From NCBI GenBank assembly GCA_963724705.1, contig CAVRVS010000006.1, positions 310,001 to 374,000 of the forward strand: 64,000 bases of DNA, read 5' to 3'. This DNA comes from DASQPR01 sp963724705 (GTDB lineage: Bacteria > Actinomycetota > Actinomycetes > Mycobacteriales > Micromonosporaceae). Both the position numbers and the translations under genes were made by a program. The notes beneath the pieces were generated by a model. The model had not been told where the DNA came from. It was given only the letters and a program-made list of their open reading frames with translations, and did not search any database. Shown here one piece after another: positions 1 to 9,128 of this stretch (its first letter is position 1; the number at the start of each line of letters is the position of its first letter).

Positions 1-650
1 AGCCCATCGCCGTAGAGCGGCACCGTGCCGCCGTCCAGCAGGTTCGTGATGAACAGCGGGATGACCTTCTCCGGGAAGTGGTGATGGCCGTAGTTGTTCG
101 AGCAGCGGGTCACCCGTACGTCGAGCCCGTGCGTACGGTGATAGGCCAGCGCAATGAGGTCGCTGCTCGCCTTCGCCGCCGAGTACGGCGAATTCGGCCG
201 CAGCGGATCGGTCTCCGGCCACGAGCCCTCGGTGATCGAGCCGTAGACCTCGTCGGTCGAGATATGCACGAACGTGTCGAGACCGTGACGCAGCGCCGCC
301 TCGAGCAGCGTCTGCGTCCCGACCACGTTTGTCTGGATGAACTCGTCGGCACCGCGGATCGACCGATCGACATGGGATTCCGCCGCGAAGTGCACGACTT
401 CGTCATGTGTCGCCACGAGATGATCGACCAGCGGCGCATCGCAGATGTCGCCGTGCACGAATTCGAATCGATCGCTGTCGCGGACCGGGTCGAGGTTTGC
501 GGGGTTGCCGGCGTAGGTCAGCTTGTCGAGCACAGTGATGGACACGTCCGGCCTGGCTTCGGCGAGCGAGTGCGCACCAAGCAGCGTCCGCACATAGTGG
601 GAGCCGATGAATCCGGCGCCCCCCGTGACCAGGATTCGCTTTGACGTCAT
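1..650 (-). CDS. rmlB: dTDP-glucose 4,6-dehydratase RmlB (C-terminus beyond window)
   Basis: This enzyme converts dTDP-glucose to dTDP-4-keto-6-deoxyglucose, the second step of dTDP-rhamnose synthesis. The visible 216 residues start MTSKRILVTGGAGFIGSHYV, which carries the Rossmann NAD motif (residues 10-16). They also contain STDEVYG and the SDR catalytic Tyr-Lys in YSAAK, in family order. The gene runs off the left edge, so about the last third is missing. Its ATG overlaps the rmlA stop by 4 bp (ATGA at 647-650), so the two genes are one translationally coupled leftward operon. The family call is direct from sequence. The dTDP-glucose specificity is supported by the neighbouring rmlA. Confidence 0.95.
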   Translation of the reverse strand, partial: MTSKRILVTGGAGFIGSHYVRTLLGAHSLAEARPDVSITVLDKLTYAGNPANLDPVRDSDRFEFVHGDICDAPLVDHLVATHDEVVHFAAESHVDRSIRGADEFIQTNVVGTQTLLEAALRHGLDTFVHISTDEVYGSITEGSWPETDPLRPNSPYSAAKASSDLIALAYHRTHGLDVRVTRCSNNYGHHHFPEKVIPLFITNLLDGGTVPLYGDG

Positions 651-1714
651 GAGGAGATCTGCACCTTGCTGTGGTCGCCGAGGACTAGACGATGTGCGGC
701 CGGTACCGCCGGCGCCGGGGTCACCACGACGTTTCGGCCGATGAGAGACGCTTCGATGCGGCGTACGCCGGTGATCGACGAGTCACGCAACACGATCGAG
801 AATTCGATCTCGCTTCGCTCGATGCGGCACTGCTCGGAGACCGAGGTGAATGGCCCGATATACGAATCCGCGATGACGCAGTCTCGACCGATGATGACCG
901 GGCCGACAATGCGCGAGCCCGTCACACGGGCGCCCGGCTCAATCCGTACCCGTCCAATGATCTCGGTTCTGGCATCGACGGTGCCCTCGATCGACGTCTC
1001 GACCAGCTCGAGCACGGACCGATTGACCTCCAGCATGTCGGCGACATTGCCGGTGTCCTTCCAGTAGCCGGTGATCCGGGTGGACTGGACGTCGAGCCGC
1101 TCGTCGATCAGCCATTGGATCGCGTGGGTGATCTCGAGTTCCCCACGGTTGGACGGCTGGATCTTGCGTACCGCCTCGTGCACCGCTGGTGTAAAGAGAT
1201 AGACGCCGACGAGCGCGAGGTCGCTCTTGGGCGTCAGAGGCTTCTCCTCCAGCGACACGACCTGTCCCGTGGCGTCCAGTTCGGCTACACCGAAATCGCC
1301 CGGGTTCGAGACCTGGGTGAGCAGGATCTGGGCGGCCGGCCGGGACGCTCGGAACTCGTCGACCAGCGCCTTGATCCCGCCGACAATGAAGTTGTCGCCC
1401 AGATACATGACGAAATCGTCGTCGCCCAGGAAGTCTCGTGAGATCAACACCGCGTGCGCGAGCCCGAGTGGCTGGTCCTGGGGGATGTACGTGACGGCGA
1501 GCCCGAACATCGAACCGTCGCCGACGGCTGCCTGGATCTCTTCCGCGGTGTCCCCGACCACGATGCCGACGTCGGTGATCCCTGCTGCGGCGATCGCTTC
1601 CAGCCCGTAGAAGAGCACCGGCTTGTTGGCCACCGGCACCAGCTGTTTGGCCGACGTGTGGGTGATCGGACGCAGCCGCGTTCCCGAGCCGCCGGAGAGT
1701 ACCAGTGCCCTCAT
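647..1714 (-). CDS. rmlA: Glucose-1-phosphate thymidylyltransferase, long form
   Basis: This enzyme makes dTDP-glucose from glucose-1-phosphate and dTTP, the first step of the dTDP-rhamnose route. The 355-residue protein begins MRALVLSGGSGTRLRP, the nucleotidyltransferase signature with GGxGTRLRP. It keeps the EEKP and WxDTG(N) sugar-binding segments and ends in a left-handed beta-helix-like region of about 110 residues with repeated isoleucine/valine and glycine positions. That makes it the longer RmlA form rather than the 290-residue RmlA1 type. I chose the ATG at 1714 because homology starts exactly there; the frame stays open to 1753 but those residues look non-native. The stop overlaps the rmlB start by 4 bp. 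Confidence 0.93.
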   Translation of the reverse strand: MRALVLSGGSGTRLRPITHTSAKQLVPVANKPVLFYGLEAIAAAGITDVGIVVGDTAEEIQAAVGDGSMFGLAVTYIPQDQPLGLAHAVLISRDFLGDDDFVMYLGDNFIVGGIKALVDEFRASRPAAQILLTQVSNPGDFGVAELDATGQVVSLEEKPLTPKSDLALVGVYLFTPAVHEAVRKIQPSNRGELEITHAIQWLIDERLDVQSTRITGYWKDTGNVADMLEVNRSVLELVETSIEGTVDARTEIIGRVRIEPGARVTGSRIVGPVIIGRDCVIADSYIGPFTSVSEQCRIERSEIEFSIVLRDSSITGVRRIEASLIGRNVVVTPAPAVPAAHRLVLGDHSKVQISS

Positions 1715-2055
1715 GCCGAGCACTATACGCAGCGAACAGACCACCATACGCAACGGACAAAACGAACGGTTCGGACGGACGCCCGCTGCCGCCGGGCCGA
1801 GTGAATAAGATGATTCGCAATGATGAACAATCGACCGGGCCTTTGGCGCCGCCGTTCACCTAAGCGATTCCTGGCGTTCAGCGAACGCACGCCACAGATC
1901 GGACATCGCGCCGTAATCGTGCGGACGTAGCGTCGCGTGGCCCGACGGGAGCGTGCCGCCGGCTCGATCGCCGGAGGTGGACCACCGCGAGCTAGACCAC
2001 ATAGTTCCCGCGCGGAAATGTATCCGATCGATCACACAGCGTATGGAGAAACGAT
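1715..2055. other. Intergenic region between divergent rmlA and CDP-polyol synthase genes
   Basis: These 341 bases separate leftward rmlBA from the rightward CDP-polyol operon, so they should hold two divergent promoters. I could not assign -35/-10 boxes with confidence. A ribosome binding site GGAGAA lies 6 bases before the ATG at 2056. No credible reading frame is present. Confidence 0.5.
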
Positions 2056-3495
2056 ATGCCTTCCGACCCCAGTGACCGCCCCGATGCGTCCGCCCTGCCG
2101 ACGGTGGCAGTGGTGCTTGCCGGCGGCACGGGAAGTCGGCTCGGCCTCGATATCCCGAAGCAATTGGTCAAGATTGCCGGAAAGACGGTCCTCGAGCACA
2201 CCGTTGCCATCCTCGACGCAGCCCCGGACGTCGACGAGATCCTGGTGCTCATGGCCGCCGGCTACGAGCGAGAGGCCCAGGACCTGCTGCAGACCGGCCG
2301 ATTCACGAAGATCTCCGCGGTGCTAGCGGGCGGCGACACGCGCGCCGAGACGACGCAGATCGCCCTCAACGCGATCCATCACAGCGAGTGCAAGGTGCTG
2401 TTCCACGATGCGGTACGCCCGTTGCTGAGCCACCGGATCGTCCGGGAGTGCGTCAATGCGCTGCGACTTCACGCCGCCGTCGACGTGGCGATCCCATCGC
2501 CGGACACCATCATCGCGGTCGATGGGGACGACACCATCAGCGCTATACCGCCGCGGGCGTCGCTGCGGCTGGGCCAGACACCACAGGGATTTCACCTGAG
2601 CACCATCCGTCGGGCCTACGAACTGGCGCGCGACGATCCGCATTTCGTTGCCACGGATGACTGCGGTGTGGTCCACCGATACCTGCCCGACGTTCCCATC
2701 AAGGTGATCGAGGGCAGCTCCGACAACATGAAGATCACCCACCCGCTTGATGTATTCATCGTCGACAAACTGTTCCAACTCGCGACGCAGTCCGCTCCGG
2801 CGCCGCGATCCGACCATGAATACGCCGACGAATTGCGCGGTCGCACGATGGTGGTGTTCGGTGGCGGCTCGGGCATCGGCGCCGATCTCGTCACGTTGGC
2901 CACGTCGTTCGGTGCGGATGTGCTGTCGTTCAGCCGTACCCAGACCGGCACCCACGTCGAGGATCCCGAGCACGTACGGGCTGCGCTGGCCGAGGCATAC
3001 CAGCAAACCGGCCGCATCGACTACGTCGTGGTGACGGCCGGCATCCTCCACACCGGTCCGCTGGCCGATGCGCCGCCGGAGAACGTGGACGAGGCCATCG
3101 GCGTGAACTTCTTGGCCCCGGTCAACATCGCCCAGGCGAGCGTCGACTACCTGGCCCGGACCAAGGGCCAGTTGCTGCTCTACACATCGAGCTCGTACAC
3201 CCGTGGCCGGGCCAACTATGCGCTCTACTCGGCGTGCAAGGCCGCGGTCGTCAATCTGGTGCAGGCGCTGGCCGACGAGTGGTCGCCGATGGGTGTGCGG
3301 GTCAACTGCATGAATCCCGAACGCACCGGCACGCCGATGCGAACGCGGGCGTTCGGCGATGAACCGTCCTCGTCGCTGCTGTCGTCGGAGGCCGTCGCCC
3401 AGGCATCGCTCGATGTGCTGGTGTCCGGCCTGACCGGTCACGTCTTCGATATCCGGCGGCAGGAAACCGTGTCGAGCGCCGTCGTACGCGCATGA
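2056..3495 (+). CDS. Bifunctional cytidylyltransferase / SDR, CDP-ribitol synthase type
   Basis: This looks like a fused two-step enzyme that makes a CDP-activated polyol, most likely CDP-ribitol, for wall teichoic acid-like polymers. Residues about 15-240 form an IspD/TarI cytidylyltransferase domain with LAGGTGSRLG, the basic PKQL segment and FHDAVRPL. Residues about 258-475 form a short-chain dehydrogenase domain with FGGGSGIG and the catalytic YSACK. The same order occurs in the Haemophilus Bcs1/Acs1 enzymes, where the reductase makes ribitol-5-phosphate and the N-domain activates it. Product identity is inferred from that architecture and from the TagF-like transferase 46 bp downstream. 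RBS GGAGAA precedes the ATG. Confidence 0.82.
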   Translation: MPSDPSDRPDASALPTVAVVLAGGTGSRLGLDIPKQLVKIAGKTVLEHTVAILDAAPDVDEILVLMAAGYEREAQDLLQTGRFTKISAVLAGGDTRAETTQIALNAIHHSECKVLFHDAVRPLLSHRIVRECVNALRLHAAVDVAIPSPDTIIAVDGDDTISAIPPRASLRLGQTPQGFHLSTIRRAYELARDDPHFVATDDCGVVHRYLPDVPIKVIEGSSDNMKITHPLDVFIVDKLFQLATQSAPAPRSDHEYADELRGRTMVVFGGGSGIGADLVTLATSFGADVLSFSRTQTGTHVEDPEHVRAALAEAYQQTGRIDYVVVTAGILHTGPLADAPPENVDEAIGVNFLAPVNIAQASVDYLARTKGQLLLYTSSSYTRGRANYALYSACKAAVVNLVQALADEWSPMGVRVNCMNPERTGTPMRTRAFGDEPSSSLLSSEAVAQASLDVLVSGLTGHVFDIRRQETVSSAVVRA

Positions 3496-3541
3496 GCCGA
3501 CCTACCTCCGCCACCACACCTGACGTGAAGGGTTCGCGCTA

Positions 3542-5683
3542 ATGCCACAGAGCGGCAATCGGTCTCGTCAATTGGTCTACGGTGTCGCCTTGCTCGTGTA
3601 CCCGGCGGCCCTGTTGGCGGCGGCGTTCGACTGGCGATGGGCATTCGCGGTCCTCGGCCTCGCGACATTCCCGCTCGAGGCCTTGTTCACCCGCCGGGCG
3701 CCGCTTGCGTACGGCGTCCTGCGGCTCGCCGACGCCGGTCGGGCGGTTCGGGGCGCGGCGCGGAGTTTCGGAATCGTGCTCCTCACCGCCGCCGCGTTCC
3801 ATCGCACGCTCGACATCGTGCTCGTTGCGACGTTCATGTTCGCCATCGAGGGCGCTCGCGCCGGTAAGGAAGTGATCGACATCGTGGTGCCGGCCCACCG
3901 CCGGATGCACCTCGTCACTCGCAACCTGGACATCTCCGCACTGCGTATCCCGGACCGCACGATCGGCCCGGTCGAGCGGATCGATGCGTACACGATGTCC
4001 TATCTGGCGGTCGCGCCGCTGATCGGGGTGATCGTCTCGGCAGCGACCGACTCGGCGCTGCCGATCGTCGTCGGCGCACTGGCCGGCGCCGCGGTCGGCG
4101 TCGGTATTGTCGGCGTGGCCGCCATTCATGCACTCGCTGCGCGCCGGATGCCGAGCCAGCAAAGGGTCACGTCGGTGGTCAAGGACCGGATCGCCGCGTA
4201 CGCCCCAGAGGTCGCCATCTACTTCAGCGGCGGCGGCACCTCGACGTACCAGATCAACATGTGGCTCGAGGTCGCCGCTCAGCTGGACCAGCGTGTGCTG
4301 ATCATCCTGCGAGAGCGGGCGATCCTCGACGATCTCGCCCCCACGTCGTTGCCGGTGCTGTGCGTGCCCAGCGCCGTTGACCTGATGGACCTCGACATGC
4401 CGAGCGTTCGGGTCGGGCTGTACGCCGCCAACACCGGCAAGAACATCCATTTCCTGCGCCTGCCGGGCATGGCCCACGTGTTCATCGGGCACGGTGATAG
4501 CGACAAGGTCGCGAGCATCAACCCGTTCTGCAAGGTGTACGACGAGGTCTGGGTGGCCGGACCGGCCGGTCGCGAGCGCTTCGCCCGAGCCATGATCGGC
4601 GTCGACGACAGGGACGTGTTCGAGGTCGGCCGACCGCAGCTGGCACCGATCGAGCGCGGCCAGCGCAAGACGGACGAGCCGATTACCGTTCTGTACGCCC
4701 CGACCTGGGAGGGCTGGACCGATGACCTGCTCAACACGTCGCTTATCACGATGGGCCGGGCGATCGTTGCGACCATTCTCGACCACCCGGACTCGGTGCG
4801 TCTGATCTACAAACCGCATCCGCTGACCGGCCGGCGTTCGGCCAAGGCGTCAGCGGAAAACGAGGCGATCATCGCCATGATCGACAAGGCCAACGCGGCG
4901 CGGGCCGCTGCTCGCCCGTCGATGCCGGCCGACAACGCGGCGACGGCCGGCACCGCTTCCCCGGCCGGCGCTGGTTCCCCGGCCGGCACCGGTTCCCCGG
5001 CCGGCGCCGCATCCATAGCCGGCCCTGGCAACGGCGCGACCGCGGATGCACAGCTCGCCTCCGTACGCGCGGCGATCGTCGCCATTACCGGCGACGCGAA
5101 GGCCGACGAGGCGATGATCGCCCGCGACTCGGCCGGCACCCACGTCGACGGCGTACGGCGGGCCGGTGAACTCACCGAACAATGGACGACGATGTATTGG
5201 GCCTCACGCCCGGAGTGGACGCACCGTGTCGTGACGGACGCGCTACCGACGCTCTTCGACTGCTTCAACCACACCGACCTGCTCGTAACCGACATTTCCA
5301 GCGTGGTCGCCGACTATCTCTACAGCGAGAAGCCGTACGTCGTGACGAATTCGGCGGCGCTGGACCATGACGTGTTCCGCAACCGGTATCCGACGGCGGC
5401 CGCCGCAGAACTCCTCGATCCCGACTGCGCCACGTTGTCCGACATCATCACGAGCATCGGCTCCGGCTCGGACCGCCTTGTCGAGCAGCGACTCAAGCTC
5501 AAGGAGCACTTGCTGGGCGCCGACGACCAGTTGCCGTTCGAACGGTTCCGGGCGGCGATGGACCGCGTGATCGCCACTGTGGACAGTGCGCCCAGACCCG
5601 ACTGGGACCAACGGGAGTTCGAGCCGGAACCCGACCCAGGCGGCCGGGATGTCATCTCCTTCAACGAGACGATTGAGCGATAG
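3542..5683 (+). CDS. Membrane-anchored TagF-like polyol-phosphate transferase
   Basis: This is probably the polymerase or primer-extending transferase that moves ribitol- or glycerol-phosphate from a CDP donor onto a cell-wall polymer. The 713-residue protein has hydrophobic segments in the first about 200 residues (for example near 10-50, 75-105 and 150-195) and then a cytosolic CDP-glycerol glycerophosphotransferase-type domain. In that domain IGHGDSDK (His about 317) matches the family HGT motif, and TDISSVVADYLYSEKP near residue 585 matches the second conserved donor-binding block. An Ala/Gly/Ser/Pro-rich insert (residues about 460-500) interrupts the domain. It lies 46 bp behind the CDP-polyol synthase, probably in the same operon. 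The exact polymer is not deducible. Confidence 0.8.
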   Translation: MPQSGNRSRQLVYGVALLVYPAALLAAAFDWRWAFAVLGLATFPLEALFTRRAPLAYGVLRLADAGRAVRGAARSFGIVLLTAAAFHRTLDIVLVATFMFAIEGARAGKEVIDIVVPAHRRMHLVTRNLDISALRIPDRTIGPVERIDAYTMSYLAVAPLIGVIVSAATDSALPIVVGALAGAAVGVGIVGVAAIHALAARRMPSQQRVTSVVKDRIAAYAPEVAIYFSGGGTSTYQINMWLEVAAQLDQRVLIILRERAILDDLAPTSLPVLCVPSAVDLMDLDMPSVRVGLYAANTGKNIHFLRLPGMAHVFIGHGDSDKVASINPFCKVYDEVWVAGPAGRERFARAMIGVDDRDVFEVGRPQLAPIERGQRKTDEPITVLYAPTWEGWTDDLLNTSLITMGRAIVATILDHPDSVRLIYKPHPLTGRRSAKASAENEAIIAMIDKANAARAAARPSMPADNAATAGTASPAGAGSPAGTGSPAGAASIAGPGNGATADAQLASVRAAIVAITGDAKADEAMIARDSAGTHVDGVRRAGELTEQWTTMYWASRPEWTHRVVTDALPTLFDCFNHTDLLVTDISSVVADYLYSEKPYVVTNSAALDHDVFRNRYPTAAAAELLDPDCATLSDIITSIGSGSDRLVEQRLKLKEHLLGADDQLPFERFRAAMDRVIATVDSAPRPDWDQREFEPEPDPGGRDVISFNETIER
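4945..5016 (+). repeat. Four 18-bp in-frame tandem repeats inside the TagF-like gene
   Basis: Four consecutive 18-bp units, each beginning GGCCGGC, start at 4945, 4963, 4981 and 4999. They encode the six-residue units AGTASP, AGAGSP, AGTGSP and AGAASI. Because the unit is a multiple of three, copy-number change would lengthen or shorten the linker without breaking the frame. Confidence 0.9.
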
Positions 5684-6069
5684 GTCGCCGCGCAAGCGAC
5701 AACGCGACGAGCGACGAGCGACGGCGAAGTCAGTGCGGCCACCGCCGCCTCGACGTTTGGCGGCGCGCAAAACGCTATTTCGGTCGTAAATCTCCTCGAT
5801 TTCTGTCGGCAATCCGACAGAAGGCAACCGTGTGGACCACTGATCGCATCTGTACGTTGTGAATCCGCAGCTCAAGAGTTGAGCCAACGTCGAGCGTTCG
5901 CCGTTAGCGTGTCTGCGGTCACCAACGACGTTGGCTAGGTACCTCCGGTCCGCAGGCCGCTTGACCGGTTTCGCTCCCCCGTAAATGCGACTTTTCACGC
6001 CTAATGCCCGGTAATCGAATATTGTCGCGAAGAGCGCTAACCAGCCCAGATACCCAAGCAGGGGTTCCG
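5684..6069. other. Intergenic region upstream of PhyH gene
   Basis: This stretch of about 386 bases has lower GC than the genes around it. A possible promoter is TTGACC at 5961 with TAAATG at 5982, but the 15-base spacer is short, so I leave it unassigned. A short run of repeated CGACGAG lies just after the upstream stop. No coding frame looks real. Confidence 0.45.
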
Positions 6070-6975
6070 ATGACCATAACTGCACCGACTGCCACCCAAA
6101 CCAGCATCAGTGCCCCATCGGCCGACTTGCGCGAGCAATTCGAGCGCGACGGTTACCTGGTGATCGAGGGCGCGCTCAGCCCGGACGAGGTCGCCTACTA
6201 CGCCAATGCCTTGGACGAGGTCTACGGGGCGCAGCTGACCGCCGGCAAGATCGCACCCGGCGCCTCGATGCACACCCTCGGCGCGGTCGCGAACTGCCCG
6301 GCGTCGGTCAGCCTCATCGACCATCCGGCCACCTTCCCGTTCATCTGGTCGGTGCTCGGCTGGAACATCCACATCTACCACTCCCACTTGGACGTTCATC
6401 CGAAGATCGTGACTCCGAAGCCGTATCTCTTCGAGTGGCATCAGGACGGTGGCCGCCAGAACCGCGAACTGGAGACGAACCCGCGTCCCCGGCTGTCGGT
6501 CAAACTCGCGTACTGGCTCTCCGACGTCTCGGAGACGGGCCGTGGCAACTTCAAGGTCGTGCCGGGCAGTCATCTGGTCAACCGGATCGACGGACCGCCG
6601 CGGCGCGACGTCGTGTGGCCGGAACCCGAAGGCTCGATCGAGGTCTGTGCGAACCCGGGCGACGTGGTGTTCTTCGACCGGCGGCTGTGGCACACCCGGA
6701 CGAACAACTACTCCGACATCACGCGCAAGGGCATGTTCTTCGCGTACTCGCATCGCTGGTCGTACGGCCGTGACGAAAATGACGCGCTCCTTGCGAGCGA
6801 GCAGTTCGCTGAGTTCACGCCGGTACAGCGCCAACTGCTCGGAGCGCCGCTGGCCGGCCCCGGCCAGATCAAGGGCGACCACCAGTGGGGCCACTACCCC
6901 GACACGACGCCGGTGTACGGCTATTTGAAGGACAACAACCTCTTCGACCCGTCGTACCCGCCGCTGATCCCGTGA
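6070..6975 (+). CDS. Phytanoyl-CoA dioxygenase (PhyH) family Fe(II)/2-oxoglutarate enzyme
   Basis: This is a probable mononuclear iron, 2-oxoglutarate-dependent oxygenase that hydroxylates a small molecule. The 301-residue protein has the 2-His-1-carboxylate triad as EWHQDGG (His124, Asp126) and LWHTR (His208), with a nearby Arg suited to 2-oxoglutarate. Residues 20-40 (LREQFERDGYLVIEG) are the usual PhyH N-terminal block. The ATG at 6070 follows AGGGG and gives a normal N-terminus. An upstream in-frame ATG at 6004 would add 22 unlikely residues. The gene stands alone behind the envelope polymer operon, so a role in modifying polymer or nucleotide-sugar is only a guess. The substrate is unknown. 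Confidence 0.85.
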   Translation: MTITAPTATQTSISAPSADLREQFERDGYLVIEGALSPDEVAYYANALDEVYGAQLTAGKIAPGASMHTLGAVANCPASVSLIDHPATFPFIWSVLGWNIHIYHSHLDVHPKIVTPKPYLFEWHQDGGRQNRELETNPRPRLSVKLAYWLSDVSETGRGNFKVVPGSHLVNRIDGPPRRDVVWPEPEGSIEVCANPGDVVFFDRRLWHTRTNNYSDITRKGMFFAYSHRWSYGRDENDALLASEQFAEFTPVQRQLLGAPLAGPGQIKGDHQWGHYPDTTPVYGYLKDNNLFDPSYPPLIP

Positions 6976-7004
6976 TCTGAGCCGGCTCGACCGAGCGAGT
7001 TGAC

Positions 7005-7032
7005 CGCGGCGCCGTCATACGACGGCGCCGCG
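7005..7032. terminator. Bidirectional terminator between convergent genes
   Basis: Twelve-base perfect arms CGCGGCGCCGTC (7005-7016) and GACGGCGCCGCG (7021-7032) enclose the tetraloop ATAC and are followed by GTTTGT. The hairpin sits between the PhyH stop at 6975 and the convergent SDR stop at 7037, so it can serve both. Confidence 0.85.
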
Positions 7033-7036
7033 TTTG

Positions 7037-7810
7037 TCAGGCCGTTGCCCCACCGTCGATCGCCAGTGCGGCACCGGTCACGAACGCCGCCTCGTCGCTG
7101 AGCAAGTACGCAACGTAGGCGGCGACTTCGTCTGTGCTGGCCACCCGGCCGGTCGGATTAGGCGCATCCGGCAGGGGCTCATCGGGTGAGACACCGAGCA
7201 GACGTCGGTAGAGCGGCGTGTCCACATTGCCGGTGACCAGAGCATTCACCCGTACGCCACGATCGGCGAATTCGAGCGCGGCCGACCGGGTCAGCCCCAC
7301 GACACCGTGTTTCGCGGCGACGTACGGCGCCAGACCGGGGATGCCACGTACGCCACCGAGCGAGGCATTGTTGACGATCGCGCCGCCGCCGGCCGCGAGA
7401 ATTGCCGGGATCTGGTACTTCATGGACAGGAACACGCTGGTCAGGTTCTCGTCCACCTCGAAGTGCCACGCCTGTGCGTCGATCTCCGGCACGCTCAGCA
7501 GCGACGTGACATCGCCGGCATTGTTGAAAGCGCCGGACAAGCTGCCGTACTCCCGCAAGGCACGATCGACGAGGCGTGCGATGTCCTCCTCAACCGTCAC
7601 GTCGGTCGGTTGGAAAATCGCCCGGCCTCCGCGGCTGACGATCTCCGCCGCGACGCTTTCGCCCGCTGCCACACCACGAGCCGCGACCACCACCGCCGCA
7701 CCTTCCGCCGCAACCCGTCTCGCCACGGCGGCACCGATGCCCGAACTGCCGCCGGTGACGGTGACGACCTTCTCGGCCAGCCGGGATCGGGGGTCGGCGT
7801 GAGACGTCAT
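7037..7810 (-). CDS. Short-chain dehydrogenase/reductase (classical SDR)
   Basis: This is an NAD(P)-dependent oxidoreductase of the classical SDR fold and about normal length (257 residues). It has TGGSSGIGAAVARR near residue 17, FNNAG, and the catalytic Ser and YVAAK. It ends with FVTGAALAIDGG, the usual SDR C-terminal block. I chose the ATG at 7810 because homology begins there with MTSHADPRSRL; the frame is open upstream but the extra residues do not look native. It is divergent from the mycothiol-dependent dehydrogenase, with 232 bp between the starts. Substrate cannot be told from sequence. Confidence 0.88.
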   Translation of the reverse strand: MTSHADPRSRLAEKVVTVTGGSSGIGAAVARRVAAEGAAVVVAARGVAAGESVAAEIVSRGGRAIFQPTDVTVEEDIARLVDRALREYGSLSGAFNNAGDVTSLLSVPEIDAQAWHFEVDENLTSVFLSMKYQIPAILAAGGGAIVNNASLGGVRGIPGLAPYVAAKHGVVGLTRSAALEFADRGVRVNALVTGNVDTPLYRRLLGVSPDEPLPDAPNPTGRVASTDEVAAYVAYLLSDEAAFVTGAALAIDGGATA

Positions 7811-8042
7811 CCGGCTATTACACGCCACGGCCCTACGAGGATGCGGCGGCATCCCGAAACCGGCGGGGTTGCGACTATGCCAGTGCGGCACAGCCCAGTG
7901 CCGCAGGCGACACGGCGTCCGAACCGAATCGCCTTGCCGGGCGTGTGATTCGGGTGTCGCCAATGCGCATCATCGTGCGGGCGACGAGAATGGCGAGTGT
8001 CGCCAGTGCAGTCTTGCCCATGAAGCCATTGAGGGAGTTGCC

Positions 8043-9128
8043 GTGAGTCGTCAGGTGCAGGGTGTGGTCTCGATGAGCAAGGGCGCGCCGGTCGAGATGC
8101 GCACGATCACCGTGCCGGATCCCGGCCCGGGTGAAGTCCTCGTCGACATCAAGGCCTGCGGCGTATGCCACACCGACCTGCACTATCGCGACGGCGGGAT
8201 CAACGACGACTTCCCGTTCCTGCTCGGCCATGAGGCAGCCGGCACGGTCGCGGAGATCGGCGCCGGCGTCACTCACGTGTCTGTCGGCGACTACGTCGTG
8301 TTGAACTGGCGGGCCGTCTGCGGTCAATGTCGTGCCTGCAAACGTGGCCGGCCGTGGTATTGCTTCGCGACACACAACGCTGCGCAGAAGATGACGCTCG
8401 AGGACGGCACCGAACTGTCGCCGGCGCTCGGCATCGGCGCATTCATCGAGACGACGCTGGTGGCCGAAGGTCAGTGCACAAAGGTTGACCCCGCCGCGCC
8501 GCCGGAGGTGGCCGGCCTGCTGGGCTGCGGCGTGATGGCCGGCCTGGGCGCCGCGATCAATACCGGCGAGGTCGGCCGTGGCGACACCGTCGCGGTCATC
8601 GGCTGCGGTGGCGTCGGCGGTGCCGCCATAGCCGGTGCCCGTCTCGCCGGTGCGGCCCGGATCATCGCCATCGACATCGACGATCGCAAGCTTCAGCTCG
8701 CCACCGAACTCGGCGCGACGCACACGGTCAACTCGACGTCCAACGATCCGATCGTCGCGATCCAGTCTTTGACCGGCGGCTTCGGCGCCGATGTCGTCAT
8801 CGACGCCGTCGGCCGACCCGAAACGTGGAAGCAGGCGTTCTACGGGCGCGATCTCGCCGGGACGGTCGTGTTGGTTGGTGTACCGACGCCGGACATGATG
8901 CTCGACATCCCGTTGCTCGACGTATTCGGTCGGGGCGGCCGGCTCAAGTCGTCCTGGTATGGCGATTGTCTGCCGGAACGCGACTTTCCCATGCTTATCG
9001 ACCTCTACCTGCAGGGGCGCCTGCCGCTCGACAAGTTCGTCAGCGAGAAGATCGGTATCGGCGACATCGAAGCGGCGTTCGACTCGATGAAGCGCGGCGA
9101 CGTGCTGCGCTCGGTGGTGGTGCTGTGA
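8043..9128 (+). CDS. mscR: S-(hydroxymethyl)mycothiol dehydrogenase
   Basis: This zinc- and NAD-dependent class III-like alcohol dehydrogenase oxidises the formaldehyde-mycothiol adduct (S-hydroxymethylmycothiol) and also reduces S-nitrosomycothiol. The 361-residue length matches the MscR/AdhE2 family. Visible are CGVCHTD (catalytic zinc), GHEAAG, the four-Cys structural zinc lobe CGQCRACKRGRPWYC, the VLNWRAVCG block typical of the mycothiol enzymes, and the Rossmann motif GCGGVGG. The GTG at 8043 follows GAGGGAG at a good distance and sets the family length. Its stop overlaps the next gene's GTG, the same neighbour arrangement as Rv2259-Rv2260 in Mycobacterium tuberculosis. The gene implies a mycothiol-producing host. 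Confidence 0.93.
   Translation: MSRQVQGVVSMSKGAPVEMRTITVPDPGPGEVLVDIKACGVCHTDLHYRDGGINDDFPFLLGHEAAGTVAEIGAGVTHVSVGDYVVLNWRAVCGQCRACKRGRPWYCFATHNAAQKMTLEDGTELSPALGIGAFIETTLVAEGQCTKVDPAAPPEVAGLLGCGVMAGLGAAINTGEVGRGDTVAVIGCGGVGGAAIAGARLAGAARIIAIDIDDRKLQLATELGATHTVNSTSNDPIVAIQSLTGGFGADVVIDAVGRPETWKQAFYGRDLAGTVVLVGVPTPDMMLDIPLLDVFGRGGRLKSSWYGDCLPERDFPMLIDLYLQGRLPLDKFVSEKIGIGDIEAAFDSMKRGDVLRSVVVL

Noticed and set aside
3539..4819. Long open frame antisense to the TagF-like gene
   Set aside because: No start signal or domain; it mirrors the high third-position GC of the real gene.
4945..5016. CRISPR-like direct repeats
   Set aside because: The copies are tandem with no spacers, and are in frame within a gene.
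5961..5987. Promoter TTGACC/TAAATG before the PhyH gene
   Set aside because: The 15-base spacer is shorter than usual and no other support was found.
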